The notes beneath the pieces were generated by a model. It ran no database searches. It was given only the letters and a program-made list of their open reading frames with translations, and had not been told where the DNA came from. From contig DJPX01000004.1 of assembly GCA_002438635.1 (NCBI GenBank), positions 9,965 through 73,964 on the forward strand: DNA of 64,000 bases, written 5' to 3'. A program made the translations under genes and the position numbers. Source of the stretch: Bacteroidales bacterium UBA6401. GTDB taxonomy: Bacteria; Bacteroidota; Bacteroidia; Bacteroidales; UBA932. Shown here piece after piece: positions 25,659 through 35,000 of this stretch (its first letter is position 1; every line of letters starts with the position of its first letter).

Positions 25659-27494
25659 ATGTCTGATTCCTCACGTTACACTAAAATCGTACTCGGGCTT
25701 ATCTTTGCGGCTTTAATTCTGGTAGCTAGATTATTTTATATTCAGATAATCGACTCCAGATATAAAACCGACGCGCTTAACAACTCCATTTTCAAGGAGA
25801 TAATATATCCACCACGAGGCATTATCCGCGACAGGAACTCTCTCATACTTGTGGGGAATAAAACCTGCTACGATATTATGGTTACTCCACGGGAGATAAC
25901 AACTCTGGACACTATGGCTTTATGTTCAGTGCTGGGTATAGAACAAGACTTTCTAAAAGAAAAACTTGATTACTACAGAACTTATCGGACCAAGATAGGG
26001 TACAAAACACTGCCGTTTCTTCAGAATGTGGATGAAATGGTATATGTGCATTTCGCGGAGATGCAATATTGGTTTCCCGGTTTTCATGCACAACTACGAA
26101 ATACTCGCGACTACCCATTCAACGCAGGGGGTAACCTTTTAGGGTATGTGGGCGAAGTAGATGCTGAGTATATAAAAAATCATCCCGAATACAAAAGCGG
26201 AGATTACGCCGGGCTAACAGGATTGGAGGCAACCAGGGAAAAAGATTTACGTGGAGAGAAAGGATATAGCATATTTCTTAGGGATTCGCGAAACCGGGTT
26301 CTTACCGCTTTCGACGAAGGAAAAGATGACCTTCACGCTGTGCCGGGAAAAGATGTGACCACCACTATAGATGCTCATCTTCAACAATATGGCCAATCAC
26401 TTATGCAAAATAAGCGCGGAAGCCTCATTGCAATAGAGCCATCTACCGGGGAAATACTTGCACTTGTTACAAGTCCTGGTATTGATGTTCAAGACCTTAG
26501 CGATATTGGAAACAGATACAAAGCGCTTGCTTCTAATCCGGACAAGCCTCTATTCAACCGTCCGGTTCAAGCCTCCTATCCTCCCGGCTCCGTGTTTAAA
26601 CTAGTAAACGGACTAATCGGGCTACAAGAGGGGGTACTTAAAATTGGAGATATGCATCCTTGCAATATGGGATTTTACTACACTCCTAGCAGAAAGCTCG
26701 GATGCCATAGACATCGTTCGCCACTTAATTTCACGGACGCCATAATGACTTCTTGCAATAGTTACTTCTGCTTTGTCTTTAAGGATATTTTGGAAAATCC
26801 TAAATACCCATCGACAGCTGAAGCGTTCGACGCATGGAGGGATTATGTGTGTAGTTTTGGTTTCGGAGCGCCACTAGGGAGCGATGTGCCTGGGGAATTG
26901 GGCGGAACTATCCCCAAGTCAAGCTTATACGATAAATTCTATGGTAAGGATCATTGGAAATTCTCCTCGGTAGTTTCCCTTTCGATAGGCCAAGGGGAGA
27001 TAGGGGCGACACCTCTGCAAATTGCTAACCTGTGTGCCGCCATTGCCAATCGGGGTTATTACATTACGCCTCATATCATAAAGGATGGGGAGCAAGTCAG
27101 GATAGATTCGAAATTTAAGGAGAGACATTACACGAAGGTGGATTCCGTTTATTTTGAAGATGTGATTGACGGTATGTGGAAAGCCGTGAATGCCGGGGTA
27201 GGTGCGGGCGGTACCGCGGCTCTGGCCGCCATCGAGGGACTCGATGTGTGCGGGAAGACCGGCACAGCCGAGAACCCGCACGGTGCCGACCACTCGATCT
27301 TTATCTGCTTCGCCCCACGTGAAAATCCACAAATAGCCGTTGCGGCATATATTGAAAATGCCGGCTTCGGTGCGCGCTGGGCTTGTCCCTTATCTTCTCT
27401 TATAATAGAAAAATATCTTAACAAAGAGATAGCTCCATCCAGGCTCTGGTTAGAAAATTATGTTCGTGATGCTAATCTAATGAATGTAGAATAA
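25659..27494 (+). CDS. mrdA: Penicillin-binding protein 2 (elongation transpeptidase)
   Basis: PBP2 cross-links peptidoglycan during elongation as partner of RodA. The 611-residue protein has one N-terminal transmembrane helix (about 10-28), the pedestal domain with PPRGIIRDRN (51-60), and an intact transpeptidase domain: SVFK (S311, K314), SCN (365-367) and KTGTAEN (533-539). A stretch of the gene, bases 27191-27300, is about 70% G+C (77 of 110 by count), against about 40% around it, and encodes residues 511-547 including the KTG motif. Its stop codon overlaps the rodA start (TAATG). Confidence 0.95.
   Translation: MSDSSRYTKIVLGLIFAALILVARLFYIQIIDSRYKTDALNNSIFKEIIYPPRGIIRDRNSLILVGNKTCYDIMVTPREITTLDTMALCSVLGIEQDFLKEKLDYYRTYRTKIGYKTLPFLQNVDEMVYVHFAEMQYWFPGFHAQLRNTRDYPFNAGGNLLGYVGEVDAEYIKNHPEYKSGDYAGLTGLEATREKDLRGEKGYSIFLRDSRNRVLTAFDEGKDDLHAVPGKDVTTTIDAHLQQYGQSLMQNKRGSLIAIEPSTGEILALVTSPGIDVQDLSDIGNRYKALASNPDKPLFNRPVQASYPPGSVFKLVNGLIGLQEGVLKIGDMHPCNMGFYYTPSRKLGCHRHRSPLNFTDAIMTSCNSYFCFVFKDILENPKYPSTAEAFDAWRDYVCSFGFGAPLGSDVPGELGGTIPKSSLYDKFYGKDHWKFSSVVSLSIGQGEIGATPLQIANLCAAIANRGYYITPHIIKDGEQVRIDSKFKERHYTKVDSVYFEDVIDGMWKAVNAGVGAGGTAALAAIEGLDVCGKTGTAENPHGADHSIFICFAPRENPQIAVAAYIENAGFGARWACPLSSLIIEKYLNKEIAPSRLWLENYVRDANLMNVE
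27191..27300 (+). other. Local GC-rich segment inside mrdA
   Basis: By direct count 77 of 110 bases are G or C, in a region otherwise near 40%. The reading frame is unbroken. The composition change is sharp at both ends, and it covers the KTG active-site motif of PBP2. It suggests a short imported (mosaic) segment, although strong local codon selection is possible. Confidence 0.7.
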
Positions 27495-28792
27495 TGACAG
27501 GTAAAAACATAAATAGAGGCATAGGGCAAACCATTGAATGGAAGATTATTATCTGCTACTTACTTCTTGTCTCCATAGGAATAGTCAGCATTTATGCAGC
27601 CGGACACACTGCGGAAGGAAATCTTCCATTACTCAGCCTTGACACCAGAGCCGGGAAACAACTGCTCTGGGCTAGCATCTCCATAATAGTCGGTCTTGTA
27701 ATCCTCTTTCTGATAAAACCCTACCTATGGGAGGTAATTTCCACCCCTTCATATCTTCTTATATTAGTTTTACTATTTTTAACTATACTCTTGGGTAGTG
27801 AGGTTAATGGTTCCAAATCTTGGTTCAAATTGGGCCCCGTAAGTTTTCAACCTTGCGAACTATCAAAAATCACCACCTCCTTGCTACTTGCCCATTTTCT
27901 GAGAGGCCATGGTTTTAATGTCAAAAATTGGCGGGACATAATAAGCACCGCCGCTATACTCGGACTGCCGGTACTGTTGATATTGGCAGAAAAAGAAACT
28001 GGTACGGTACTGGTATATCTTGGCTATGTGTTCGTCCTCTATAGGGAGGGTTTATCCGGCTGGTGGATAGCTTTTTTCGCTATAATAGCGGCGTTATTCA
28101 TAATGTCTATCATGTTCTCTCCATGGATTCCGCTCGCCGCTTTGATAGTAATTCTTTCGACTTATTACCTTATTCTTAGAAAACACGGAACCAACTCCTT
28201 TAAAAAAAGGCGTCAACTAAGACTCACCACATTTTTAGTTGCCATAATAGGCTCCATTACCATCTTTTCCACAGATTTCATATTCAATAATGTGTTAAAA
28301 CCACATCAAAAGCTGCGCATTGAAGTCCTACTCGGAATGAAAGAGGATCCTATGGGTGCCGGATATAATGTAAATCAGTCACTTATCGCCATAGGCTCAG
28401 GTGGATTTAGTGGGAAAGGATATCTTCAAGGCACTCAAACCACCTTCGGTTTCGTCCCAGAGCAGAGTACCGACTTTATATTCTGCACTATTGGTGAAGA
28501 GTTCGGATTCGTGGGATGTTTAATTCTCATCGCCCTGTTCGTCTTCCTTATATGGCAAATTCTCAAAATTTCGGAAGAAAGTCGTGAACCTTTTACCCGC
28601 ATCTATGGTTACTGCATAGCTGCTTGTTTCTTTATGCATCTTGTTATCAATATAGGTATGACTATCAAGCTAATGCCTGTTATCGGAATTCCTTTACCAT
28701 TCATTAGCTATGGTGGGACATCGCTACTTTCTTTCTCTACTATGCTCTTTATTTTCCTTTCTTTAGTAAAACAAGAGAGGCGTTATTTTTAG
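27494..28792 (+). CDS. rodA: Peptidoglycan polymerase RodA (SEDS family)
   Basis: RodA is the SEDS glycosyltransferase that polymerises lipid II with PBP2. The 432-residue protein has about ten membrane segments. Typical motifs are GSEVNGSKSWFKLGPVSFQP (about 95-114), the periplasmic loop with KEDPMGAGYNVNQSLIAIGSGG, PEQSTDFIFCTIGEEFGFVG with the conserved acidic residue, and GIPLPFISYGGTSL near the end. It is the last gene of the rod operon. The stretch 28793-28833 to the tRNA shows no clear terminator. Confidence 0.95.
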   Translation: MTGKNINRGIGQTIEWKIIICYLLLVSIGIVSIYAAGHTAEGNLPLLSLDTRAGKQLLWASISIIVGLVILFLIKPYLWEVISTPSYLLILVLLFLTILLGSEVNGSKSWFKLGPVSFQPCELSKITTSLLLAHFLRGHGFNVKNWRDIISTAAILGLPVLLILAEKETGTVLVYLGYVFVLYREGLSGWWIAFFAIIAALFIMSIMFSPWIPLAALIVILSTYYLILRKHGTNSFKKRRQLRLTTFLVAIIGSITIFSTDFIFNNVLKPHQKLRIEVLLGMKEDPMGAGYNVNQSLIAIGSGGFSGKGYLQGTQTTFGFVPEQSTDFIFCTIGEEFGFVGCLILIALFVFLIWQILKISEESREPFTRIYGYCIAACFFMHLVINIGMTIKLMPVIGIPLPFISYGGTSLLSFSTMLFIFLSLVKQERRYF

Positions 28793-28833
28793 ATTTAACT
28801 TTTTATTATTAAATTTGTCGAAATGTAAGTGTT

Positions 28834-28918
28834 GCCTTGGTGGTGGAATGGTAGACACGAGGGACTTAAAATCCCTTGGCCAGAAATGGCTGTACGAGTT
28901 CGAGTCTCGTCCGAGGCA
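28834..28918 (+). tRNA. tRNA-Leu (anticodon UAA)
   Basis: The 85-base sequence folds as a class II tRNA. The acceptor arm pairs GCCTTGG with CCGAGGC, the anticodon stem AGGGA/TCCCT encloses CTTAAAA with anticodon TAA (28867-28869), a variable arm (GGCCAGAAATGGCT region) is present, and the T-arm is ACGAG-TTCGAGT-CTCGT. The discriminator base is A. No CCA is encoded. Confidence 0.95.
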
Positions 28919-28936
28919 CTTCTTTTAACATACATT

Positions 28937-29365
28937 ATGAAACGATTATTTTTTACTATCGCTCTCTTAGTGATGTCTTCTATTGGAGCTTTCGCTCAGG
29001 ATGTTCTCGGAAAATGGAAATTAGATGATGGCAGTGCCATTGTAGAAGTGTATCAGGAAGGTGACCACTATAATGGTCGAATAGTATGGCTCGCCGAGCC
29101 TACAGACCCCAATGGCGTTCCATACACTGATGTGATGAACCCTGATCCAGCATTACGCACACGAAAGATTATGGGACTTAATATGCTCCACGACCTCAAG
29201 AAAAAAGGCGATAAATATGGTGATGGTAAAATATATGACCCTAACGATGGTAAGACCTATTTTTGTTCTATGAAAGTCGATGGAGACGTTCTAAAAGTCC
29301 ATGGTTCCCTAGACAAAAAGGGATGGATAGGAAGAACGATGGATTGGCATCGCGTTAAGGAGTAG
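28937..29365 (+). CDS. DUF2147 family secreted protein
   Basis: The family is a small periplasmic protein of unknown role, common in Bacteroidota and Proteobacteria. The ATG at 28937 gives 142 residues with a signal peptide (MKRLFFTIALLVMSSIGAFA, cleavage before QDVLG). A longer frame would start inside the tRNA gene and is rejected. The family blocks are GKWKLDDGSAIVEVYQEG at the start of the mature protein, GLNMLHDLKKKGDKYGDGKIYDPNDGKTY in the middle, and LKVHGSLDKKGWIGRTMDWHRV at the end. The 3' end overlaps the convergent DUF4249 gene by 11 bases. Confidence 0.88.
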   Translation: MKRLFFTIALLVMSSIGAFAQDVLGKWKLDDGSAIVEVYQEGDHYNGRIVWLAEPTDPNGVPYTDVMNPDPALRTRKIMGLNMLHDLKKKGDKYGDGKIYDPNDGKTYFCSMKVDGDVLKVHGSLDKKGWIGRTMDWHRVKE

Positions 29366-30233
29366 ATTCGATATTGATTAGCATTTGGGTCTTTCTTACG
29401 GCACCAAATACTCCATATCCCCCTTCTATATTGGAATAAGCAAAATTAGGAGGGCTTAAACCTAACATCCCCAGATAGTTATTATCTTGATTATATAAAG
29501 CGTTTAGATAACCATAGGCCGAGTCGGAAAGGGAATATACCGCTAACTTATACTCCCATCCCCCATTGTTTGAGGAAAAAGAAAAGCCGCCGTTTTCCAA
29601 CTCCTCTCCCCTAAGAAGAACCATCTTATACGAATGGTAGTATGTCTCCCAACTTACTGTCTTTAAGGATGTAGTGAGCATCTCCAATAGGCTCATACCA
29701 TCTGTGTCACTATATATGTCGGCAAATTCCCAAGTGCCTTCGAATGTCCCGCCTTCGCCCTCTGTTTTATAATATAGGGCAAAAGCATAGTTTGACGCCC
29801 CCGATAAATTCAGTTTCCACAAAATCCTATCCGACAGAATTTCGTACCTTACATCCACAACGGGCTTGGCGGGAACTTCCGTATAGGCAGTAATATCCTT
29901 CATCCCCTCTGCCTTCATCTTTAAAGACATCTCAGATATTTTATCATCTATTTCCGGGTACTGATAGAATGGCTGTCCTTCAGTTTTATACATAGACACT
30001 TCACTACCATCGAAAGATAAGATTTTCCACTGCAATAGGTAGTCCTCCCCATTCTGTCTTGTACTGCCAATGGGAGTGGTCTTCATAACCTTCATGTAGG
30101 ACAAATCATCTTCCAGACCAGCTATGGATTCCACGTACAATTTTGAAGACTCATCAGAAGATTTAACATCGAACTGGTACTCACAAGAAACGCAAAGCAC
30201 AAATAGAACAATATAGAAAACTACTCTTCTCAT
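29355..30233 (-). CDS. DUF4249 family lipoprotein, partner of the TonB-dependent receptor
   Basis: DUF4249 proteins are outer-membrane lipoproteins encoded beside certain TonB-dependent receptors in Bacteroidota, by analogy with SusD as a surface lid, although this is not proven. The ATG at 30233 (MRRVVFYIVLFVLCVSCEYQF) gives a type II signal peptide with lipobox CVSC; a longer frame to 30248 overlaps the receptor gene. The mature protein is beta-rich, about 275 residues, with Tyr- and Gly-rich stretches and no catalytic motif. It follows the receptor by 2 bases, so both are made from one transcript. The 3' end overlaps the DUF2147 gene by 11 bases. Confidence 0.78.
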   Translation of the reverse strand: MRRVVFYIVLFVLCVSCEYQFDVKSSDESSKLYVESIAGLEDDLSYMKVMKTTPIGSTRQNGEDYLLQWKILSFDGSEVSMYKTEGQPFYQYPEIDDKISEMSLKMKAEGMKDITAYTEVPAKPVVDVRYEILSDRILWKLNLSGASNYAFALYYKTEGEGGTFEGTWEFADIYSDTDGMSLLEMLTTSLKTVSWETYYHSYKMVLLRGEELENGGFSFSSNNGGWEYKLAVYSLSDSAYGYLNALYNQDNNYLGMLGLSPPNFAYSNIEGGYGVFGAVRKTQMLINIESTP

Positions 30234-30235
30234 AA

Positions 30236-32410
30236 CTAAAACCTCCACATATAACTTATACTAGGTATAATAGGAACTATCCCGTATGCACTTCCAACTA
30301 TCTTATCATTAGCTACATCCACAGTCCCGAAAAAAGCATTCAAGCGGTTATATGCATTATACACGCTTACATTGAGAGTACGGCTCTTTCCATCCGCCAA
30401 TCTTTTATGCCAATTTAATCCGACATCCAACCTATGGTAATCTGGCAAAAGATAATTATTAGGCATACTATAAATATATGTTGGAGACTCATTAGAGACA
30501 TCCTCCTCGGCGGTACTCCATACCACTGAACTTGGGGCAGTAAAACGATTGCCCGTATGATAGGTCCAACAGGCATAAACCTCAAAATTCCGGCTAAATC
30601 GATAATTTGCACTAAGCGTTAACTTATGCCTATTGTCGTTCCTATCTGGAAACCACGTATAATAATATGACGGGAAATATCGTTCACTACGAGAAAGAGT
30701 ATAATACAATGCACCAGAGAATTTCTGCGCAAAGTATTCAATAGACAATTCCGCGCCATACGACCTTCCACGTCCTTCCAGATAGTCCATCTCCCATCTT
30801 TCCATGCTTGGAAGTAAAGTGTTAGTCCCATTATATTCGTACAAATGGTTCATCTTCTTGTAGAAAGCCTCCACATCCACCATCAACTCACTCGAAGGGC
30901 GAAAAGTGGCACCAAGGACGAATTGGCCCGAAGACATAGGCTTCACCTTAGAGGTGGAAGGCATCCACAAATTAGACGGCAAATCCATATAGCACGCTGA
31001 TACCAGATGTGAAAATTGGCTCATCCGGGCATAAGAAGTCTTTAATGTAAACTTGTCGTTTACATCGTATTTAAGGGCCAATCGAGGCTCCAAACTATTA
31101 TAAAATCTTTCCCTTACAAAGTATGCCGACTCTCTAAGTCCGAAATTCGCAACTAACCGATCCATCAGGCTGATCTCATCTTCAATATAAAGACCCACTT
31201 CTGCGCCCAAATACTCTATTGAATTGGCATTGTGAAGTTCATCATACTTTATTGTATTCATCTTCAATTCCATATCCAACTTACGATACGGATCGTATAT
31301 ATGACCTACCGCATTGATGCCTGTACGAATATGATGCCCATCCAGCCCATCGAAAAGCCAATCAGAAGAAACTCCTATATCGTGTATCCTCGATAAATCG
31401 CATTCGTTTAAACTTATCTCCGTTTTCTGTGCAGGCTCGTCCTCCGATGTCGATATTTCCTTTACATACGTATCCATAGTAATGTCTGACGTGTAATTCG
31501 TGTAATACAATTTCGTGTCCGTTGACCATCCATTTTGTGGCCAAAACTTCTCGTAACGAAAAGAGGATAGTATGTTTCCCCATTTTAAACGCGCTTGTAA
31601 CCTTGATTCTGAGTCGGAATCAGTTTCCGAACTCATATATCCCTTTGCAGAAAGAACATCATGTCCATAGTAAGCCGAAAAGCTCAATTTGCCCGTTTCT
31701 CCAAGAAGATGTGTTAACTTTAAGTTTACATCACCGAAATCATAATGCGTGTAATTCATAATGTCCTCCATATTTTCCGAATTACTGCGCATTCGAACAA
31801 CCCCCATAGCTAAGGATTTAATTATATCCAGCCAAGTACGTCTAATTCCGACATTTATACTTGTCTTATCTTTTATGATCGGGCCCTCAAGTTGAATGCG
31901 CCCATCTATCAAGCCTAATGATGCAGAGCCCTTCCACTTTGTGAAATTCCCCGTCTTGACACCCACATCCACCACAGACGAAAGCCTTCCACCATACCTT
32001 GCAGGAAATCCTCCCTTATAAAAATCCACATTTTCAGTAACATCCGTATTAAAAGAAGAAAATAATCCTATCACGTGACTTACCTGATATAGAGGTACTC
32101 CATCGAGAAGAAATAAATTATCCGATCCGTCTCCACCTCGGACATAAAGACCACTGGAAAGTTCAGTTCCACTAGCCACACCAGGAAACATTTGAAGCGT
32201 CTTTATCAAATCCGGACTTCCCAAAACTGCAAAGCCCCTCTTGATTTTAACCGTATCAAGTTTCTGCATACTCGTTTGAGTCCTAGCAGCTAACTTTTCC
32301 TTATTTGTTTGCACTATAGCGGCCGAAAGTGTATCCACTTTTTCCTGCGCGCTTATACTTACCCAAGAGCCTAGCGCACATAATATCAAGACTATAACCC
32401 ACTTTTTCAT
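30236..32410 (-). CDS. TonB-dependent outer membrane receptor
   Basis: The protein has 724 residues with a signal peptide (MKKWVIVLILCALGSWVSISA). The plug domain follows almost at once (GSPDLIKTLQMFPGVASG, then GLYVRGGDGSDNLFLLDGVPLYQ, about 63-108). The rest is a beta barrel of about 580 residues ending in the aromatic SYMWRF typical of outer membrane proteins. The N-terminal carboxypeptidase-like regulatory domain that most Bacteroidota receptors carry is absent. The substrate is not evident; DUF4249-linked receptors are different from SusC. The start overlaps the mutS stop by 4 bases (ATGA). Confidence 0.88.
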   Translation of the reverse strand: MKKWVIVLILCALGSWVSISAQEKVDTLSAAIVQTNKEKLAARTQTSMQKLDTVKIKRGFAVLGSPDLIKTLQMFPGVASGTELSSGLYVRGGDGSDNLFLLDGVPLYQVSHVIGLFSSFNTDVTENVDFYKGGFPARYGGRLSSVVDVGVKTGNFTKWKGSASLGLIDGRIQLEGPIIKDKTSINVGIRRTWLDIIKSLAMGVVRMRSNSENMEDIMNYTHYDFGDVNLKLTHLLGETGKLSFSAYYGHDVLSAKGYMSSETDSDSESRLQARLKWGNILSSFRYEKFWPQNGWSTDTKLYYTNYTSDITMDTYVKEISTSEDEPAQKTEISLNECDLSRIHDIGVSSDWLFDGLDGHHIRTGINAVGHIYDPYRKLDMELKMNTIKYDELHNANSIEYLGAEVGLYIEDEISLMDRLVANFGLRESAYFVRERFYNSLEPRLALKYDVNDKFTLKTSYARMSQFSHLVSACYMDLPSNLWMPSTSKVKPMSSGQFVLGATFRPSSELMVDVEAFYKKMNHLYEYNGTNTLLPSMERWEMDYLEGRGRSYGAELSIEYFAQKFSGALYYTLSRSERYFPSYYYTWFPDRNDNRHKLTLSANYRFSRNFEVYACWTYHTGNRFTAPSSVVWSTAEEDVSNESPTYIYSMPNNYLLPDYHRLDVGLNWHKRLADGKSRTLNVSVYNAYNRLNAFFGTVDVANDKIVGSAYGIVPIIPSISYMWRF

Positions 32411-34998
32411 ATTACTCCCAGTTCTTCTTTTAAATGTCTTAGAAGATCAAAAGCCTGAAGTGGAGTCATATTATTCAAATCTGCCTCTGACAATTGATCT
32501 CTTATAGAAGAAAGTGCAGGATCATCAAGCTGAAAAAGAGAAAGTTGCATTTCAGAAGGCTCGTTTTTTAAAGCATTTGAAGCAGCTCCCATTTCAAGAT
32601 TATGCAGAGTTCTCTCAGCCACTTCTATTACCTCTTTAGGCATTCCGGCCATTCTAGCCACATGAATTCCAAAACTATGAGCCACACCTCCTGGGAGCAA
32701 TTTACGCAAGAATACTATATTTTTTCCTTCCTCTTTTACGGCTACATGATAGTTAAATACTCGAGGTAGCAAATCCGCCAAATCATTAAGTTCGTGATAA
32801 TGAGTAGCAAACAATGTCTTGGCTCCTTTTCCATATTTATAGATATATTCTACTATGCCACGCGCTATTGACATGCCATCATAAGTGGAAGTACCTCGCC
32901 CTATCTCATCCAAAAGCACAAGTGAACGGGCACTTAGATTATGTAAAATCATGGAAGTCTCCAACATCTCCACCATAAAAGTAGACTCTCCTTTGGATAT
33001 ATTGTCACTCGCACCCACACGTGTGAATATCTTATCGAAAACTCCGAAATGAGCGCTTTGAGCTGGTACAAATGACCCTATTTGCCCCATAAGCACGATG
33101 AGGGCACTCTGCCGCAAAAGAGCAGACTTACCAGACATATTTGGCCCGGTTAAAATCATTATCTGTTCCTTTTTACTATCAAGGTGCAGATCATTTGGCA
33201 CATATTCCTGGCCAATCGGCATATTACACTCTATCACAGGGTGTCGCCCAGCCTTAATGTCCAACACCGCCGAGTCATCAAGCCACGGACGGCAATAATT
33301 TTTTTCTAGAGCCTGTTGCGCAAAACCCTGAAGTACATCTATTTGAGCTACCACGCCGCAGTTACGTTGTATGGTTTTTATATATTTTCCAATGTATGAA
33401 ACCAAATCGGAGTATATCTTGGATTCCAATTCATATATTCTGCCTTCTGCTCCTAGGATCTTTTCTTCATAATTTTTAAGTTCTTCTGTTATGTATCTTT
33501 CGGCATTCACAAGAGTCTGTTTTCGAATCCACTCCGATGGCACTTTATCCTTAGAGGAATTCCGTACTTCTATATAGTACCCAAAAACATTGTTATATCC
33601 TATCTTTAAGGAGCTTATCCCTGTTCGCTCTGCTTCGGTGCGCTGAAGCTCCATCAAATAGTCTTTTCCTCCTTTGGATATAACTCTTAGCTCGTCCAAC
33701 TCTGCATCTACCCCAGAAGCTATTACCTCCCCTTTACCGACTTGTGCAGCAGGACTATCTATTAGTGTGCTATCGATTCTTTGTATCAAAGATTCGCATC
33801 CATCCATGTTTTTGCCAAGAGATACCAAGGCTTCCACTTGTGAAGTATTGGCCAATCGGGCTATCGGTGCCATCTGTTTTAGGGAACGAGACAAAGATTT
33901 CATCTCTCGCGGTTGGATTTTGCCCGTGGCGGAGCGCGACATTATACGCTCCAAATCCCCTACCTCCTGCAGATACGATTGGCATTCCGATAACGCACCA
34001 TCATTATCCATAAAGAATTGGACAATATCGTAACGGGCATTTAGTTTAGGAATTGAAAAAATGGGCATGGTAAGCCATGAGCGCAAAAGTCTTGATCCCA
34101 TAGGGGTAAGGCACCTGTCTATACACTCCACAAGGCTTGCGCCGTCTTTCCCCGCCGAAGAAGAAAAGACTTCAAGATTACGGAATGTGAATTGATCCAT
34201 CCACACGAATTTTCCTTCATCAATACGGGATATGCTGCATATATTTTTAAGTCCTACATGCTGGGTCTGTTCTAGATAAAAAAGCAATGCCCCAGCTGCA
34301 CACAAAGCCAAAGGGAAAGACTCTACTCCAAATCCCTTAAGACTCTTGACATCAAATTGTCTGCATAGTTTTTCATAATCCGAGTCATACACAAAAGCCC
34401 ATTCATCTATACATGAGATGTAATAGTCCGGGAATTTTTCACAGACAGATGTCCTTAATTCGCGTTTTACTACCAATTCTTTAGCTTTAAAAGAATTAAG
34501 CAGTGCCGATATATACTCTATGCTTCCCTGAGCCACTTGAAAAGTACCTGTAGACACATCGAGAAAAGCCGCCCCACAAAGATTATTGTCAAAATCCAAT
34601 CCCACCAAGAAATTATGCTCCTTCTGGTCGAGCATACCTTCCCCAAAGGCGATTCCAGGAGTCAAAATCTCAGTAACACCGCGCTTTACAAGTTTAGTCT
34701 TAACGAGAGCCGGATCTTCAAGCTGATCACATATCGCAACTTTATATCCAGCTCTTATCAGTTTCTGAAGATAGGTCTCTATTGCATGGTGCGGAAACCC
34801 CGCCATGGGAGTAGGCTCTTTATCCCCATTGGAACGCTTAGTAAGTACCAAGCCAAGCACCTTGCTGGCTATAAGAGCATCATCCGAATAGGTTTCATAA
34901 AAATCGCCAACGCGATAAAGAAGCATGGCCTCCGGATGCTGTGCCTTTACCGCAAAATACTGTTTCAGCAAGGGGGTATCTTCAGTCTTCTTTCCCAT
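32407..34998 (-). CDS. mutS: DNA mismatch repair protein MutS
   Basis: MutS binds mismatches and starts methyl-independent repair with MutL. The mismatch-binding phenylalanine motif is GDFYETYSDDA near residues 27-37 (Phe-x-Glu). The connector, core and clamp domains follow. The ATPase has Walker A TGPNMSGKSALLRQ at about 615, STFMVEMLE at about 665, Walker B VLLDEIGRGTSTYDG at about 690, and FATHYHEL at about 725. The length, 863 residues, is normal. It lies 2 bases after mrp and overlaps the receptor gene downstream by 4 bases. Confidence 0.96.
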   Translation of the reverse strand: MGKKTEDTPLLKQYFAVKAQHPEAMLLYRVGDFYETYSDDALIASKVLGLVLTKRSNGDKEPTPMAGFPHHAIETYLQKLIRAGYKVAICDQLEDPALVKTKLVKRGVTEILTPGIAFGEGMLDQKEHNFLVGLDFDNNLCGAAFLDVSTGTFQVAQGSIEYISALLNSFKAKELVVKRELRTSVCEKFPDYYISCIDEWAFVYDSDYEKLCRQFDVKSLKGFGVESFPLALCAAGALLFYLEQTQHVGLKNICSISRIDEGKFVWMDQFTFRNLEVFSSSAGKDGASLVECIDRCLTPMGSRLLRSWLTMPIFSIPKLNARYDIVQFFMDNDGALSECQSYLQEVGDLERIMSRSATGKIQPREMKSLSRSLKQMAPIARLANTSQVEALVSLGKNMDGCESLIQRIDSTLIDSPAAQVGKGEVIASGVDAELDELRVISKGGKDYLMELQRTEAERTGISSLKIGYNNVFGYYIEVRNSSKDKVPSEWIRKQTLVNAERYITEELKNYEEKILGAEGRIYELESKIYSDLVSYIGKYIKTIQRNCGVVAQIDVLQGFAQQALEKNYCRPWLDDSAVLDIKAGRHPVIECNMPIGQEYVPNDLHLDSKKEQIMILTGPNMSGKSALLRQSALIVLMGQIGSFVPAQSAHFGVFDKIFTRVGASDNISKGESTFMVEMLETSMILHNLSARSLVLLDEIGRGTSTYDGMSIARGIVEYIYKYGKGAKTLFATHYHELNDLADLLPRVFNYHVAVKEEGKNIVFLRKLLPGGVAHSFGIHVARMAGMPKEVIEVAERTLHNLEMGAASNALKNEPSEMQLSLFQLDDPALSSIRDQLSEADLNNMTPLQAFDLLRHLKEELGVI

Positions 34999-35000
34999 AG

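Noticed and set aside
28829..28936. Reading frame starting at 28829 that would extend the DUF2147 protein by 36 residues
   Set aside because: It passes through the whole tRNA-Leu gene; the signal peptide begins at the ATG at 28937.
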